Below, in pieces: positions 51,437 through 61,115 of a stretch of DNA of 64,000 nucleotides (positions are counted from its first letter, which is position 1; each line of letters starts with the position of its first letter). The translations under genes and the position numbers were made by a program. The stretch is from NCBI GenBank assembly GCA_026003235.1, contig BPGW01000006.1:102208-166207 (forward strand), given 5' to 3'. This stretch comes from Bacteroidia bacterium. GTDB lineage: Bacteria > Bacteroidota > Bacteroidia > SpSt-205. A model generated the notes under the pieces. That model was not told where the DNA came from. It saw nothing but the letters and a program-made list of their open reading frames with translations, and made no database searches.

Positions 51437-54169
51437 TTAGGGGCGTCGGTGCCGAAGCGCAGCCCACGCCGACCCCCCCAACAAAAGCAAAGCTCCCCCC
51501 CAGAAAAGCCCGATGAACGGCTTGTAGAGGATTTTCACGGTGATGAAGCTGTCGGGCTGCGGGCGCTTTAGAAGGCCAAAGCGGAGTTTCTTCTGCGCGA
51601 CGGAAAAGCCTGTCAGCTGCACCGAGAGGCCCCAATCATGCACGGACGCGGCCGGTGTCAACAGGGTGTTCTCTTGCACGGCAAACTCCACGGGGAAGGT
51701 TTTAGCCCCCTCGGGATGACCTTGCCAGGCCTTTAGCCAGGCCCGAAAAGTGGGATGGGGCGCTCCTTCTACTTCCGCCAGCCGCGTCAGAGTCAGGGTC
51801 AGGCTCTGCCATTCCACGGTGTCCCCTATCCCCAGGTCTACAAAGCCTTGCTGGAGGGCTTCTTCGGGCTGGGGCAGGCTGGTCAGGTGCACATACAGGT
51901 CCCCATGCCAAAAACGAAGGTGAGAGGGATGAGCCAGCAGGCCCGAACTTTCGCTTAGCTCGGCCTCCAGCAGAAGGGGATAGCTCGTGCTATCAGCCAG
52001 GTCCATCAAGGTAACCCGATACCGATAGCGGTTGTCGGCCGGCTGAACGGCAAGCCAAGCCAGGTTCTGGGTAAGGAAGACCGCCACAGAAGGTTGGCTG
52101 GCTGGTTGGATCCCCACCCTTGTGCGCAGAGGGTCAGGCAGCCAAACCTGGTATTCGTAGCCAAGGCTATCGGTGAAGCGCCAGAGGACTTGCCCTTCTT
52201 GGCGGAGGACGGCTCTTAGGCCGCGAAGGGGAGGCACAGGTTGCTGGAGGCCCTCATAGTGAACTTGGTATCCCAGGGCTGTGGCTTCGCCGCCTAACGG
52301 CAAAAACAGGTTGTCTCCGCTGGCGGGGCTGCGTGGATTGAGGTTTTGGCTTAGCACGCGCTCGTAGCCTGAGGAGAGGAGCGCGCCCCCTATCATGATA
52401 GCAAACCCAGCGTGGGCCAGCACCGAGGGCCAAGGCACGTTTTTTCGGCGTTCTATCGCTAAGGCCACCGCTCCTCCCAGCCCGCACAGCGCCGCTCCCA
52501 AAAGGAGGTCATCCAGAAGCAAGAATACTCCCCCTCGCAGTCGTTCTACCCAGCTTTTTTCCAGTAGGGCCCTATAAGAGGGGTGGTAGACGAAATCCCA
52601 CCCTTTCCACCATAAGAGGGCCGTCAGGCCGGCCAGGAGGGCGCCGGCTACCCACAGGACGGCTTCCCATCCTCGGGCACGATAAGCCTCCAGAAGGGCC
52701 TTCCCCATAAGGAAAAGCATAGGTACCGCAAGGAGGCTCATCCATTCGTAGTACACTTGCAGGGCTCGGGAACCCAGCGCCCAGCGGGTCGCAAGGAGCT
52801 TGTTGAGAACGGGGAGAGAGGTCAGGAACACCAGGATGAGGGCCGCTATCCCCAGCAGGACCGTTCCAGCTGCCAACGCGGAAAAGGTCCATGGCCAGGT
52901 TAGGCGGCGGGGCGGAGCGCCTGCCAGCCCCAACGCCAAAAGGCTTATCACCACGCCGTACAGGAGCCAGTTACCCAGCCCCAGATCGGTAAAGCTGTGG
53001 ACGGAGTTGTCAGACAAAACGCCGCTGCGGGTTAGGTATGAGCTGTACAGCACCAAGGGGAAGGGCAGCAGCGCCAGCAGGAGGGCGAGGCGGCCTCCCT
53101 GGCGACGGCGCCGCCACACCCACAGGCCGTGAGCCGCAGCCACCAGCACCAGCCACGGAGCTAAGGAGGCGTTTTCAACCGGGTCCCAATTCCAGTAGCC
53201 CCCAAAATTGAGCGTCTCGTAGGCCCAGTAAGCGCCCAGCAGAATGCCCGCTCCCAGCACGGTCACGGCGGCCCAGAGAAACGCCAGAAGTCGCCGGCTC
53301 CCAGAAGGGGTGAGGGGGCCCGCTTGGAGTTGACGGACTCCCTCCCAGAAGGGGAGGGCCGTCAGCGCATACCCCCCAAAAAGCACCGGCGGGTGGATCA
53401 CCATCCAAAAGCTCTGAAGCAAAGGATTGAGGCCGTTGCCGTCTGGAGGCACAAAGCCGACGGGCACTTCAGGTTTGGCTTCCCACAGGTAGAGGAAGGG
53501 AAAACTGCCCCAGCTTTCGTTTAGGGGCAGGAGGAGCACCGCTATCCCTCCTACCGCTGCCCGAAGGGGCACTTGACCTGCCCACGCCAGGCCTACAAGG
53601 CCCCCCATCAGCAGAAGCTTGGCCCACAGGGGGAAAAAGACAAGGGCTAATCCTAGGCCTGCCCCTCCGGCAACGCGGGCAAAGAGGGGGAGCTTTTCAG
53701 CTGCCCATAAAGCCCATAGCCCTCCACCGACCAGCGCTATCCCTGTCGGCGCAAGGGAAACCCCCAGCAGAAAAGTAGCCAAGTAAGCGTTGGTCAGTAA
53801 GAGGCCCCCAAGCAGGAAAGGCCAGTGCGGGTCCCTTCGCATCAGAAGCACCCAGCCTATAAGCCCATGCCAGGCCATCCAGAGGAGAAAGCTCCCCTCT
53901 TGGCCTTCCCACAGGGCGGCGGTGATATAGGCCGAGGGAAGGAGCCGAGAGCCGTGGGCCCACGCATAGTAAAACTCGTATCGGTGCCCCAAGAGAAGGT
54001 ACAGCAGAAGCCCCAAGACTGCGGCCAGAGCTCCCGTATGAACGATCCAGGCACCCCAGGCGGTCTTACGCCAGAGGGGCTTGCCTAAGTGGGCTTCCCA
54101 GGCAGCCACCGCTCCCCATAGACCTGAGCTCCACAGTAGGGCTATCAGCGCTTCGCCGGCGATCCGCAT
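51437..54169 (-). CDS. ccmF: Haem lyase CcmF-like cytochrome c biogenesis protein
   Basis: A 910-residue membrane protein with about 14 or more helices. The tryptophan-rich WWD-type haem site is ETLNFGGYWNWDPVENASL followed by APWLVLVAAAHG, and WEGQEGSFLLWMAWHGLIG and FWMVIHPPVLFGGYALTALP are CcmF family motifs with external His residues. A large periplasmic domain lies between about 600 and 880, then a last helix near the end. It would attach haem to c-type cytochromes. A TACATTTG box lies 14 bases before the ATG. Other ccm genes are not visible. Confidence 0.9.
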   Translation of the reverse strand: MRIAGEALIALLWSSGLWGAVAAWEAHLGKPLWRKTAWGAWIVHTGALAAVLGLLLYLLLGHRYEFYYAWAHGSRLLPSAYITAALWEGQEGSFLLWMAWHGLIGWVLLMRRDPHWPFLLGGLLLTNAYLATFLLGVSLAPTGIALVGGGLWALWAAEKLPLFARVAGGAGLGLALVFFPLWAKLLLMGGLVGLAWAGQVPLRAAVGGIAVLLLPLNESWGSFPFLYLWEAKPEVPVGFVPPDGNGLNPLLQSFWMVIHPPVLFGGYALTALPFWEGVRQLQAGPLTPSGSRRLLAFLWAAVTVLGAGILLGAYWAYETLNFGGYWNWDPVENASLAPWLVLVAAAHGLWVWRRRRQGGRLALLLALLPFPLVLYSSYLTRSGVLSDNSVHSFTDLGLGNWLLYGVVISLLALGLAGAPPRRLTWPWTFSALAAGTVLLGIAALILVFLTSLPVLNKLLATRWALGSRALQVYYEWMSLLAVPMLFLMGKALLEAYRARGWEAVLWVAGALLAGLTALLWWKGWDFVYHPSYRALLEKSWVERLRGGVFLLLDDLLLGAALCGLGGAVALAIERRKNVPWPSVLAHAGFAIMIGGALLSSGYERVLSQNLNPRSPASGDNLFLPLGGEATALGYQVHYEGLQQPVPPLRGLRAVLRQEGQVLWRFTDSLGYEYQVWLPDPLRTRVGIQPASQPSVAVFLTQNLAWLAVQPADNRYRYRVTLMDLADSTSYPLLLEAELSESSGLLAHPSHLRFWHGDLYVHLTSLPQPEEALQQGFVDLGIGDTVEWQSLTLTLTRLAEVEGAPHPTFRAWLKAWQGHPEGAKTFPVEFAVQENTLLTPAASVHDWGLSVQLTGFSVAQKKLRFGLLKRPQPDSFITVKILYKPFIGLFWGGALLLLGGSAWAALRHRRP

Positions 54170-54183
54170 GGATAGAGAGCAAA

Positions 54184-54191
54184 CAAATGTA
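54184..54191 (-). promoter_or_regulatory. TAnnTTTG promoter box of ccmF
   Basis: Minus strand reads TACATTTG, 14 bases before the ATG at 54169. Confidence 0.6.
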
Positions 54192-54241
54192 AGGCGGTCC
54201 TATGACCCAAAGCCGTTTGGGCCAAGCGTGAAGGGCCAGTC

Positions 54242-56281
54242 CTAAAAAGCCAGGAGCTCTTCGGCGGCGGCCTGGATTTTTTCCGGGGATGGCAGGTAGG
54301 CCTTCTCCAAGGTGAGGCTCAGCGGCACGGCGGGCACCTCGGCGCTGCCTACCACCCGGATAGGAGCATCCAGCCACTGGAAGGCGTTTTCGGCTATCCA
54401 TCCGGCTACCGCTTGCATGAAACTGGGGGAAGGGGGTTCCTCCGTCAGAAGAAGCAGTCGGTGGTAGCGACGCGCCGCCTCGTGTAAGGCCTCGTAGTCC
54501 AACGGACTGAGGCTGCGCAGGTCCAATAGGGCCACCTGACCCGGTAACCTTCGGGCCAGCTCAAGCCCCCAATGCACACCCATGCCATAGCTTATCACGG
54601 CTATGGCCGGCTCTTTTTCGGCGTGGAACCACCAGCGGGCTTTTCCGATAGGCACAACGTAAGCTTTGTCCGGCTCAGGGGTTTTGGCTGCGCGGGTGCC
54701 GGGCACTTTGGACCAGTAGAGGCCTTTGTGCTCAAGCACCACCACGGGGTTGGGGTCATAGAAGGCCGCCTTGAGAAGGCCCTTCATATCGGCCGAGTTA
54801 GAGGGATACACCACTTTGATACCCCGGATAGAGGTTAGTACGCTCTCTACGCTGGAGGAGTGGTAAGGCCCTCCGCCCAAGTACGCCCCACACGGCACCC
54901 GGATCACGACGGGCACGGTCCACTTGCCATACGAGAGGTAATAGGCCCGGCTTAGCTCGGTGAAAAGCTGGTTTAGGCCGGGCCAGATGTAGTCCGCAAA
55001 CTGGATTTCCACGATGGGGCGGCACCCTACGGCGGCCATGCCTACCGTGCTCCCGATGATGTACGCCTCTTGGATGGGGGTGTTGAAGACGCGATGGTCC
55101 CCGAACTTTTCTGCCAGGGTGGCTGCTTCCCGGAAGACCCCCCCAAGCCGCCTTCCCACGTCCTGCCCATAAAAGAGGGCCTCCGGGTGTTCAGCCAAGA
55201 TCTCCTCTATGGCGTGGAGGGCCGCATCCACCATGAGCACTTCGGGGGCGCCGGGGGGGTGGCGCTGGCCCTTCTCTTCGGTGATAGGGGTAGCAGCCAG
55301 CACAAAGCGGTGTAGGCTTTCCGGTTCGGGATCGGGGGCCGCTTTGGCCTTTTCAAAGGCAGCTTTTATCGTCTGGCGCGCCTCTTCTTCCAGCGCTTCC
55401 GGCGGGAGGTCTGGATAGTGGGCCTTCAAGTAGGCTTCTAAGAAAAGCCGGGGGTCGTGGGCTAAGGCCTCTTGGTACTCTTCGGGGTCCCGGTACCACT
55501 CTCGGCGCACGCCAGAGGTGTGATGTCCCAGGAGCGGCACCTTGGCATACAGAAGGGCCGGTCCCTGGCCGCTGCGCACATACCTTAGTGCTTCCTCGGC
55601 TTGGGCATAACAGGTCAGAAAGTCATGCCCTTCGGCCACTACGAAGCACCGCAGGCCCGGAAAGCCTTGCGCATACTCTACGGCGTTCATGGCGCGGGTC
55701 TCCTCCTGGGTGGCGGAAATGGCCCAACCGTTGTCTTGCACCAGGTACAGGATGGGGAGCTTTTTCAGTACGGCCATTTGGAAGGCTTCGGCGACTTCCC
55801 CTTCGGTAAGGGCGCCATCTCCTAAGCTGCAGACGACGAGGGCATCATCCTGGCGCAGCCCTTGCAGCCGCTGGTACACAAGGCCGTGAGCCGCTCCCGT
55901 GGCCGGAATCGCCTGCATACCCGTAGCAGACGATTGGTGGGGAATCTGGGGCCGATCAGGCCCCCGGTAACTGGCGTGGTTGTAGTAGGTGCGCCCGCCA
56001 GAGAAGGGATCGTCCCTTTTAGCCAGCAGCTGAAGCATCAGCTCGTAAGGACTAAACCCCATCGCCAGAAGAAGCGCTTCATCCCGGTAGTAGGGGTACA
56101 CAAAGTCTTGAGGGCGCAGCTGCAGACCTACGGCAATCTGAATCGCTTCATGCCCCCGAGAGGTAGAATGCACGTACCGGGTGACCTCGCGCTCTTCGTC
56201 GTAGAGGCGGGCCATGTGGTAGGTATAGCACATCAGGGTGTAAGCCTGCTTCAGCAGGGTGGGACTGAGCGTCTGGACCAT
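54242..56281 (-). CDS. Fused alpha/beta E1 of a 2-oxo acid dehydrogenase
   Basis: About 679 residues. The N-terminal alpha part (about 1-330) contains TSRGHEAIQIAVGLQL, the TPP motif SLGDGALTEGEVAEAFQMAV and VQDNGWAISATQEE; the beta part (about 360-679) contains YGQDVGRRLGGVFREAATL, VFNTPIQEAYIIGSTVGMAA and FADYIWPGLNQLFTE. The fused order is known in Bacteroidota and acts with separate E2 and E3, probably on branched-chain or pyruvate-like keto acids. The ATG at 56281 follows a box-like CAATTTTG (one mismatch) by four bases. Confidence 0.88.
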   Translation of the reverse strand: MVQTLSPTLLKQAYTLMCYTYHMARLYDEEREVTRYVHSTSRGHEAIQIAVGLQLRPQDFVYPYYRDEALLLAMGFSPYELMLQLLAKRDDPFSGGRTYYNHASYRGPDRPQIPHQSSATGMQAIPATGAAHGLVYQRLQGLRQDDALVVCSLGDGALTEGEVAEAFQMAVLKKLPILYLVQDNGWAISATQEETRAMNAVEYAQGFPGLRCFVVAEGHDFLTCYAQAEEALRYVRSGQGPALLYAKVPLLGHHTSGVRREWYRDPEEYQEALAHDPRLFLEAYLKAHYPDLPPEALEEEARQTIKAAFEKAKAAPDPEPESLHRFVLAATPITEEKGQRHPPGAPEVLMVDAALHAIEEILAEHPEALFYGQDVGRRLGGVFREAATLAEKFGDHRVFNTPIQEAYIIGSTVGMAAVGCRPIVEIQFADYIWPGLNQLFTELSRAYYLSYGKWTVPVVIRVPCGAYLGGGPYHSSSVESVLTSIRGIKVVYPSNSADMKGLLKAAFYDPNPVVVLEHKGLYWSKVPGTRAAKTPEPDKAYVVPIGKARWWFHAEKEPAIAVISYGMGVHWGLELARRLPGQVALLDLRSLSPLDYEALHEAARRYHRLLLLTEEPPSPSFMQAVAGWIAENAFQWLDAPIRVVGSAEVPAVPLSLTLEKAYLPSPEKIQAAAEELLAF

Positions 56282-56285
56282 CCCC

Positions 56286-56293
56286 CAAAATTG
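56286..56293 (-). promoter_or_regulatory. Box-like element of the E1 gene
   Basis: Minus strand reads CAATTTTG, one mismatch to TAnnTTTG, four bases before the ATG at 56281. Confidence 0.45.
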
Positions 56294-56305
56294 CCCATTT
56301 TTGTG

Positions 56306-56313
56306 TAACTTTG
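56306..56313 (+). promoter_or_regulatory. TAnnTTTG promoter box of the GT5 gene
   Basis: TAACTTTG ends seven bases before the ATG at 56321 and is divergent from the E1 box at 56286-56293. Confidence 0.7.
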
Positions 56314-56320
56314 CGTATCT

Positions 56321-57079
56321 ATGAGCAGCTTGCAAACCGAACGACTGCGTGTGCTGCTGGTGACGACCGAGTGCGAACCCTTCTGGGAAGAGACGCCAGC
56401 AGCCCGCTACATCGCCCAACTACCTGGACGCCTGGCAAACGAATACGACGTGCGCATTCTGATGCCCAAGTACGGCTTGATCGACGACCGCCGATGGCGC
56501 CTGCATGAAGTCAAACGGCTCTCCGGCATCACCATTCGGGTAGGCAACATGGATTATGCCCTCAATGTCAAAGTGGCCGGCATTCCCGGTACACGCACCC
56601 AGGTGTACTTCTTGGACAACCACGAATTCTGGGGGCGTAAGGGTATCTTCACGGACCCCGATACCGGCCAGCCCTACCCCGACAACGACGAGCGCCTCAT
56701 CTTCTTCAGCAAGGGGGTGATCGCCATGATGAAAACCCTCAAATGGTCCCCCCACATCATCCATTGCAATGGGTGGATGACAGGACTTTTGGCTCTGTAT
56801 CTGAAGTATCACTTTCAGCGAGACCCCTTTTTTGGTGGGGCTCGGCTACTTTTCACCAACTACGAGCAAGAGATTCCTACTTTCCGGTTTTCCCCTTCTC
56901 TGCCCGAAAAGGCGCGCATAGATGGGCATGCGGCCGAAGTCTTCCATCGGTTAGCGGGGGACCCGTATGAGAGCCTTTTATTAGAGAGTCGCCAGATTGC
57001 CGAAACCCACCAGGGCGTCCCTACCCCCGAAGCATGGATAACCTCTTACCAGCATCTCTTGGCCCATTCCCCCGCTTGA
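56321..57079 (+). CDS. Glycogen/starch synthase catalytic domain, single-domain GT5
   Basis: A 252-residue protein holding only the N-terminal half of the GT5 GT-B fold: RVLLVTTECEPFWEETPAAR, PGRLANEYDVRILMPKYGLI, YFLDNHEFWGRKGIF and KWSPHIIHCNGWMTGLLALY. The C-terminal nucleotide-binding half is missing, as in a known short Bacteroidota form that lies beside a DUF4270 gene, as it does here. Whether it can synthesise glycogen without the second domain is unknown. It overlaps the DUF4270 gene by 46 bases. Confidence 0.85.
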   Translation: MSSLQTERLRVLLVTTECEPFWEETPAARYIAQLPGRLANEYDVRILMPKYGLIDDRRWRLHEVKRLSGITIRVGNMDYALNVKVAGIPGTRTQVYFLDNHEFWGRKGIFTDPDTGQPYPDNDERLIFFSKGVIAMMKTLKWSPHIIHCNGWMTGLLALYLKYHFQRDPFFGGARLLFTNYEQEIPTFRFSPSLPEKARIDGHAAEVFHRLAGDPYESLLLESRQIAETHQGVPTPEAWITSYQHLLAHSPA

Positions 57080-58317
57080 GGGGGCCGCTGCTTCTGGGGT
57101 TGGTAGGCCTTCTTACCCAGTGCCGGAACCCTAACCGCTTCGGCGAGGAGCTCTTCCCGCCCACCCCGACGCGAGCTGATACCTTGTATCTGCGGCAAGT
57201 GCGGCAAGTCTTTCTGCCACCCCCTTCTACCAAAAAGGCCCCCTTTGTATTCATTGGCCAGCTGGAGGATACCCTCATCGGCCAGTATCAGGCTGGTTGG
57301 GCTACGCAATTTGCCCTGGGCGCGGAAAACGTGCAGTTTTATGCCCAGGAGCTGGTGGCGGTGGATTCGGTCGTGCTGGAGGTTTTTCTGGCCAGCTCGT
57401 ATGGAGACATCTCGGTTCCCCTCCAGGTGCGGGTCAGCCGGTTGACGACGCCTCTTTCTTCGGCCCAGGAGTATGACCTGAACGCTGCCTTTGCCACGGA
57501 TGGGCAGTCGCTGGTGGCTCCAGGACGGGATACGCTGGCCTTTACGACTTTTCTGCCGGGGGCCCGTCGCTTCCCGCTGGATACCGCGTTAGGGTGGTTT
57601 ATCCTTACCCTGCCTCCTTCGGCCCTGGCCAGCGAAGCCGCTTTCCAGTCGGCTTTCCCAGGGCTCTATGTGGAAGCCCGCCCCTTTGTGCCTGGCGCTA
57701 AGGGAGCTCTCTATACCCTCTTTCCTCGTAGCCCTTCTACGGCGCTGCGCATCTACTATCGGGAACGGCTCAATGGGCAGGAGGTGCCCCAGCGCTATGA
57801 CTTTTACATAACGGACACTTGTACCTGGGCCTATCGGCTTGTGCGCACGCCTTCGGCTCCTCCTCCCTTGCGTGACCAGCTGGAACAAGATTCCACCTTG
57901 TGGGGCCAAAGGCTCCTTGTAGCGGGGGGGGCCCCTGTAGGTATGGCGTTTACGCTCTCAGGTTGGGAAAAACTGACCCGGCGGCCTGTGCTTGGGGCCC
58001 GCTTGGTTTGGCCCGGCGACTCGGCTTTTCGGGATGCCTATACGCCCTTCTATCCTCGCCCCAATAGCTTCGTGCTCTACGCCGACACCACGGCAGAGGC
58101 GGCAAGCGCTTCCTGGGGCTTCGGGGAATTCTTCGGAGACTCGGTGGTGTTTGACCTGACTAGACCCGTCCAGGAAATTGCCCTGGCTCGTCGGTCCCCG
58201 CCCAATACCCTGTATCTCTGGCTTGCGGGTCGTACTTATACGGTGGCTCGCTGGGTAGGGACGGGCCCTGCTTCGGCCCGGCCGCCTTACCTTGTGGTAA
58301 TCTCCGCCGAACCGTAG
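57034..58317 (+). CDS. DUF4270 lipoprotein
   Basis: About 427 residues. A lipoprotein signal ends at LLLGLVGLLTQC, followed by RNPNRFGEELFPPTPTRADT, and a beta-rich body with repeated strands such as YGDISVPLQVRVSRLTTPL and a late FGDSVVFDLTRPVQEIALAR. This fits the DUF4270 family of outer-membrane Bacteroidota lipoproteins, of unknown function. Next to GT5 in many members of the phylum. Its 3' end overlaps the convergent lipoprotein gene by 31 bases. Confidence 0.8.
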   Translation: MDNLLPASLGPFPRLRGPLLLGLVGLLTQCRNPNRFGEELFPPTPTRADTLYLRQVRQVFLPPPSTKKAPFVFIGQLEDTLIGQYQAGWATQFALGAENVQFYAQELVAVDSVVLEVFLASSYGDISVPLQVRVSRLTTPLSSAQEYDLNAAFATDGQSLVAPGRDTLAFTTFLPGARRFPLDTALGWFILTLPPSALASEAAFQSAFPGLYVEARPFVPGAKGALYTLFPRSPSTALRIYYRERLNGQEVPQRYDFYITDTCTWAYRLVRTPSAPPPLRDQLEQDSTLWGQRLLVAGGAPVGMAFTLSGWEKLTRRPVLGARLVWPGDSAFRDAYTPFYPRPNSFVLYADTTAEAASASWGFGEFFGDSVVFDLTRPVQEIALARRSPPNTLYLWLAGRTYTVARWVGTGPASARPPYLVVISAEP

Positions 58318-59225
58318 CGAAATACCGGCACCACCTCCAACCTCTGGGCCCCTGGGAAGGTTCCTATCAGGCGCGCGGGTCTGGCGCCGTGCAGGTCATA
58401 TTCCAGCACGCTGTCTTGCCGCAGCACGAAGGCCTTCCCGTCTAAGAAGGTAGCCTCCACTTCCGTCACGCTAGCCAGCCCCAGCGGTGAAAGTTCCCCC
58501 CTTGCCGAAAGCGATACTACGCCAAGGTATTCTGTGCCGAACTGCGCTTGTAGGTAGGGGCTATAGAGCCGCTTGCGGTAAGAAGCGGGTTGGGTGGTGT
58601 CCAGCTGGAGCCAACGAGCCCGCACTTCGTAGCGAAAGGGGTAGAGGGTATCCCGCCCGCGGAAGGTACCCCCCAGAGCTGTCGGCGTTTCAACCCACAG
58701 CCGATCAATAGGCCCTGAAAGGGTTGCAGAGAAAGAAGCCTGCGCCTCACCAGGCAGGAGAACCAGCAAGCGGTTATCCCCCGCAGCGCCTATGAAAGAA
58801 CTCCCTGCAGCCAGAGCGGAGACAGGCGGGGAAGGGGCCCACTTCCAGCGCAGCTCAGGGTGGTGGCTTTTTCCCCGAAGGCTCGCTTGGCCTATGTGGG
58901 AGGGGCCGCCGGCATACAGCTCTTGAGCCGTGCTAGCCAGCGTAGTGACGGCATAAGGCAACAGCTCGCTACGGTTTGGCTCAAGGCTGCCCGCTGGAAA
59001 GCTCCATAACGTACGCCCGTCCGTGCCAAGGGCCCATAGGTGCTTTTCCGTACCGGCGAGAGCTCGCACCGCATAAGGCAAGCGAAGAGCCGAACCCCCT
59101 TCCGGAAGCCAATACAGCGCTGAATCCACCCGCAAGTAAAGCCCTATACGCTGGGGCGCATAAGCGCTATCGTCATCCCACTGGCAGCGGGTCAGTAGGC
59201 CCAGCGCAGCCAAAGCGCCCCCCAC
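58287..59225 (-). CDS. Lipoprotein of unknown function, repeat-rich
   Basis: About 312 residues from a GTG at 59225, giving a signal ending in GLLTRC. The body has repeated strand patterns (LPYAVRALAGTEKHLWALGT, then LPYAVTTLASTAQELYAGG and VSALAAGSSFIGAAGDNRLL), which suggest a beta-propeller. No family is recognised. It overlaps the end of fabH, so it is probably the last gene of rpmF-plsX-fabH. Confidence 0.6.
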   Translation of the reverse strand: MGGALAALGLLTRCQWDDDSAYAPQRIGLYLRVDSALYWLPEGGSALRLPYAVRALAGTEKHLWALGTDGRTLWSFPAGSLEPNRSELLPYAVTTLASTAQELYAGGPSHIGQASLRGKSHHPELRWKWAPSPPVSALAAGSSFIGAAGDNRLLVLLPGEAQASFSATLSGPIDRLWVETPTALGGTFRGRDTLYPFRYEVRARWLQLDTTQPASYRKRLYSPYLQAQFGTEYLGVVSLSARGELSPLGLASVTEVEATFLDGKAFVLRQDSVLEYDLHGARPARLIGTFPGAQRLEVVPVFRYGSAEITTR

Positions 59226-60172
59226 GTGAACCCACCCCCAAAGGTGGCCAAAATAAGGTTGTCGCCCTTTTTGAGCTGGCTTTCGTAATCGTAGAGACAT
59301 AAAGGCAGCGTCGCCGAAGTGGTATTCCCGTAGCGGTCAATGTTGATCATGACTTTTTCGCGGGGCAGGCCCAACCGCTGGGCAGCGGCTTCAATGATGC
59401 GCAGGTTCGCTTGATGCGGCACAAAAAAAGCGATATCGTCGGCTGTAAGGCCGTGTTTTTTCATCAGCTCTTCGGAGATGGCGGCCATTTGTACGACGGC
59501 CTGTTTGAAGACCTGGCGGCCTTCTTGGTATACGTAGTGCAAGCGGTTGCGCACGGTGCGCACCGAAGGGGGTAGTACGCTTCCGCCGGCCTTCATGTGC
59601 AGGTAAGCGCAGCCGCTTCCGTCGGCTCGGTGTAGGTAGTCTAATACACCCACCTCTTCGTCGGTGGGTTCGAGCAGGACGGCGCCCGCGGCATCGCCAA
59701 AGAGTACGCAGGTGGCTCGGTCGCGGTAGTCAATAATGCTGGACATTTTATCGCTACCGATGACGAGGGCGCGTTCCACTCGGCCGGCGCTGATGCTATC
59801 GGCGGCTATGCTTAGCGCGTAGAGAAAGCTGCTGCAGGCTGCCTCTACATCAAAGCCCCAGGCGCGGTGGGCTCCAAGGGCGTTGGCGACGATATTGGCG
59901 GTAGCGGGGAAGGGGTGTTCTGGCGTGACGGTCGCCACAATCACCAGGTCTACCGCTTCGGCGGGGAGCCCTCGTTTTTGCAGGGCCTCTTCTGCGGCGC
60001 GAAGGGCCATATAGGCGCTACCTTGACCCCGTCCTACAATGCGCCGCTCCCGAATGCCCGTCCGTTCTAAAATCCACTCGTTGGAGGTGTCTACGAGCTT
60101 CTCCAGGTCTGCGTTGGTGAGCCGCCGCTCGGGCAGGTACGCCCCTACCGCTGTGATTTTAGCCCTACGCAT
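59192..60172 (-). CDS. fabH: 3-oxoacyl-ACP synthase III
   Basis: About 326 residues. It condenses acyl-CoA with malonyl-ACP to start fatty acid synthesis. The Cys is in VEAACSSFLYALSIA, His in FVPHQANLRIIEAAAQRL and Asn in RYGNTTSATLPLCL; ITAVGAYLPERRLTNADLEK and NEWILERTGIRERRI are family starts. The ATG at 60172 overlaps the plsX stop. Operon rpmF-plsX-fabH is widely conserved. Confidence 0.94.
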   Translation of the reverse strand: MRRAKITAVGAYLPERRLTNADLEKLVDTSNEWILERTGIRERRIVGRGQGSAYMALRAAEEALQKRGLPAEAVDLVIVATVTPEHPFPATANIVANALGAHRAWGFDVEAACSSFLYALSIAADSISAGRVERALVIGSDKMSSIIDYRDRATCVLFGDAAGAVLLEPTDEEVGVLDYLHRADGSGCAYLHMKAGGSVLPPSVRTVRNRLHYVYQEGRQVFKQAVVQMAAISEELMKKHGLTADDIAFFVPHQANLRIIEAAAQRLGLPREKVMINIDRYGNTTSATLPLCLYDYESQLKKGDNLILATFGGGFTWGALWLRWAY

Positions 60173-61115
60173 GCGCTCGGAAGGCTGTGGCAATCTTTTC
60201 CGTGAGGCGCGCCTGGGCTAACCTAACCGCCTCCCGAATCATATTCCGAAACGCCTTGGGTGAGGAAATCCCATGGCCAATGATGACATTGCCCTGCGCC
60301 CCAATGAAAGGCAAGCCCCCAATGTTCTCGTAGTTGAGCCGTTCAAGGATGGGATTAGACGGCACCTGTTCTCGCAAAAGCTCGTACAGCGATTCGCCAA
60401 ACTTGAGTAGGATGTTGCCCACGAACCCGTCGGTGACATACACATCGGCAAAGCCTCGGGTGAGCACTCGGCCTTCGGCGTTGCCCACGAAGTGGATATC
60501 GGGATGCTGCTCTAATAGCACATACGCTTGCTGGGCCACGAGGTTGCCTTTGCTGGGCTCTTCTCCGATGTTGAGGAGGGCCACGCGGGGCCTCTCAATG
60601 CCAGCCACTTCGCGCATGTAGACCGTGCCCAACTGAGCAAATTGGACTAAGTGCTCAGGCTTGCAGTCTACGTTGGCGCCCACATCGCAGATGAGAGAAT
60701 AGCGGTTTTCTGCGTAGGGGTAGAAGGCGCCCAGCGTGGGCCGGGAGACGCCCGGTAGGTTGCCCAGTTTCAGGACGGAAGCGGCCACCACAGCCCCGGT
60801 ATTGCCAGCGCTGATAAAGGCGTCCAGCTTCCCTTCCTTTAGCGCCTGGATGCCCACCACAATAGAAGAGTCCGGCTTTTGCACGATGGAGCGAGCGGGG
60901 TTTTCTTCCATTTCAATCACTTCACGCGCCGGCAGGAGGTGTACTGGGTCCTGAAGGGGCAGGCCTATCTGCGCTGCCGCCGAGCGTAGCTCCGCTTCTT
61001 TGCCGATAAGCCAGATTTCCGTTCCCGCTGGCAGCTCATCCAAAGCCAGCGAAACCCCTCGCAAGGGGTTTTCTGGCACAAAATCCCCACCAAAGGCGTC
61101 TATGCCGATCCGCAT
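60165..61115 (-). CDS. plsX: Phosphate acyltransferase PlsX
   Basis: A 316-residue enzyme making acyl-phosphate from acyl-ACP for phospholipid synthesis. MRIGIDAFGGDFVPENPLRG, DAFISAGNTGAVVAASVLKL, CDVGANVDCKPEHLVQFAQL, LLNIGEEPSKGN and TDGFVGNILLKFGESLYELL are diagnostic. Start ATG at 61115 shares a base with the rpmF stop (TAATG). Confidence 0.95.
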   Translation of the reverse strand: MRIGIDAFGGDFVPENPLRGVSLALDELPAGTEIWLIGKEAELRSAAAQIGLPLQDPVHLLPAREVIEMEENPARSIVQKPDSSIVVGIQALKEGKLDAFISAGNTGAVVAASVLKLGNLPGVSRPTLGAFYPYAENRYSLICDVGANVDCKPEHLVQFAQLGTVYMREVAGIERPRVALLNIGEEPSKGNLVAQQAYVLLEQHPDIHFVGNAEGRVLTRGFADVYVTDGFVGNILLKFGESLYELLREQVPSNPILERLNYENIGGLPFIGAQGNVIIGHGISSPKAFRNMIREAVRLAQARLTEKIATAFRAHA

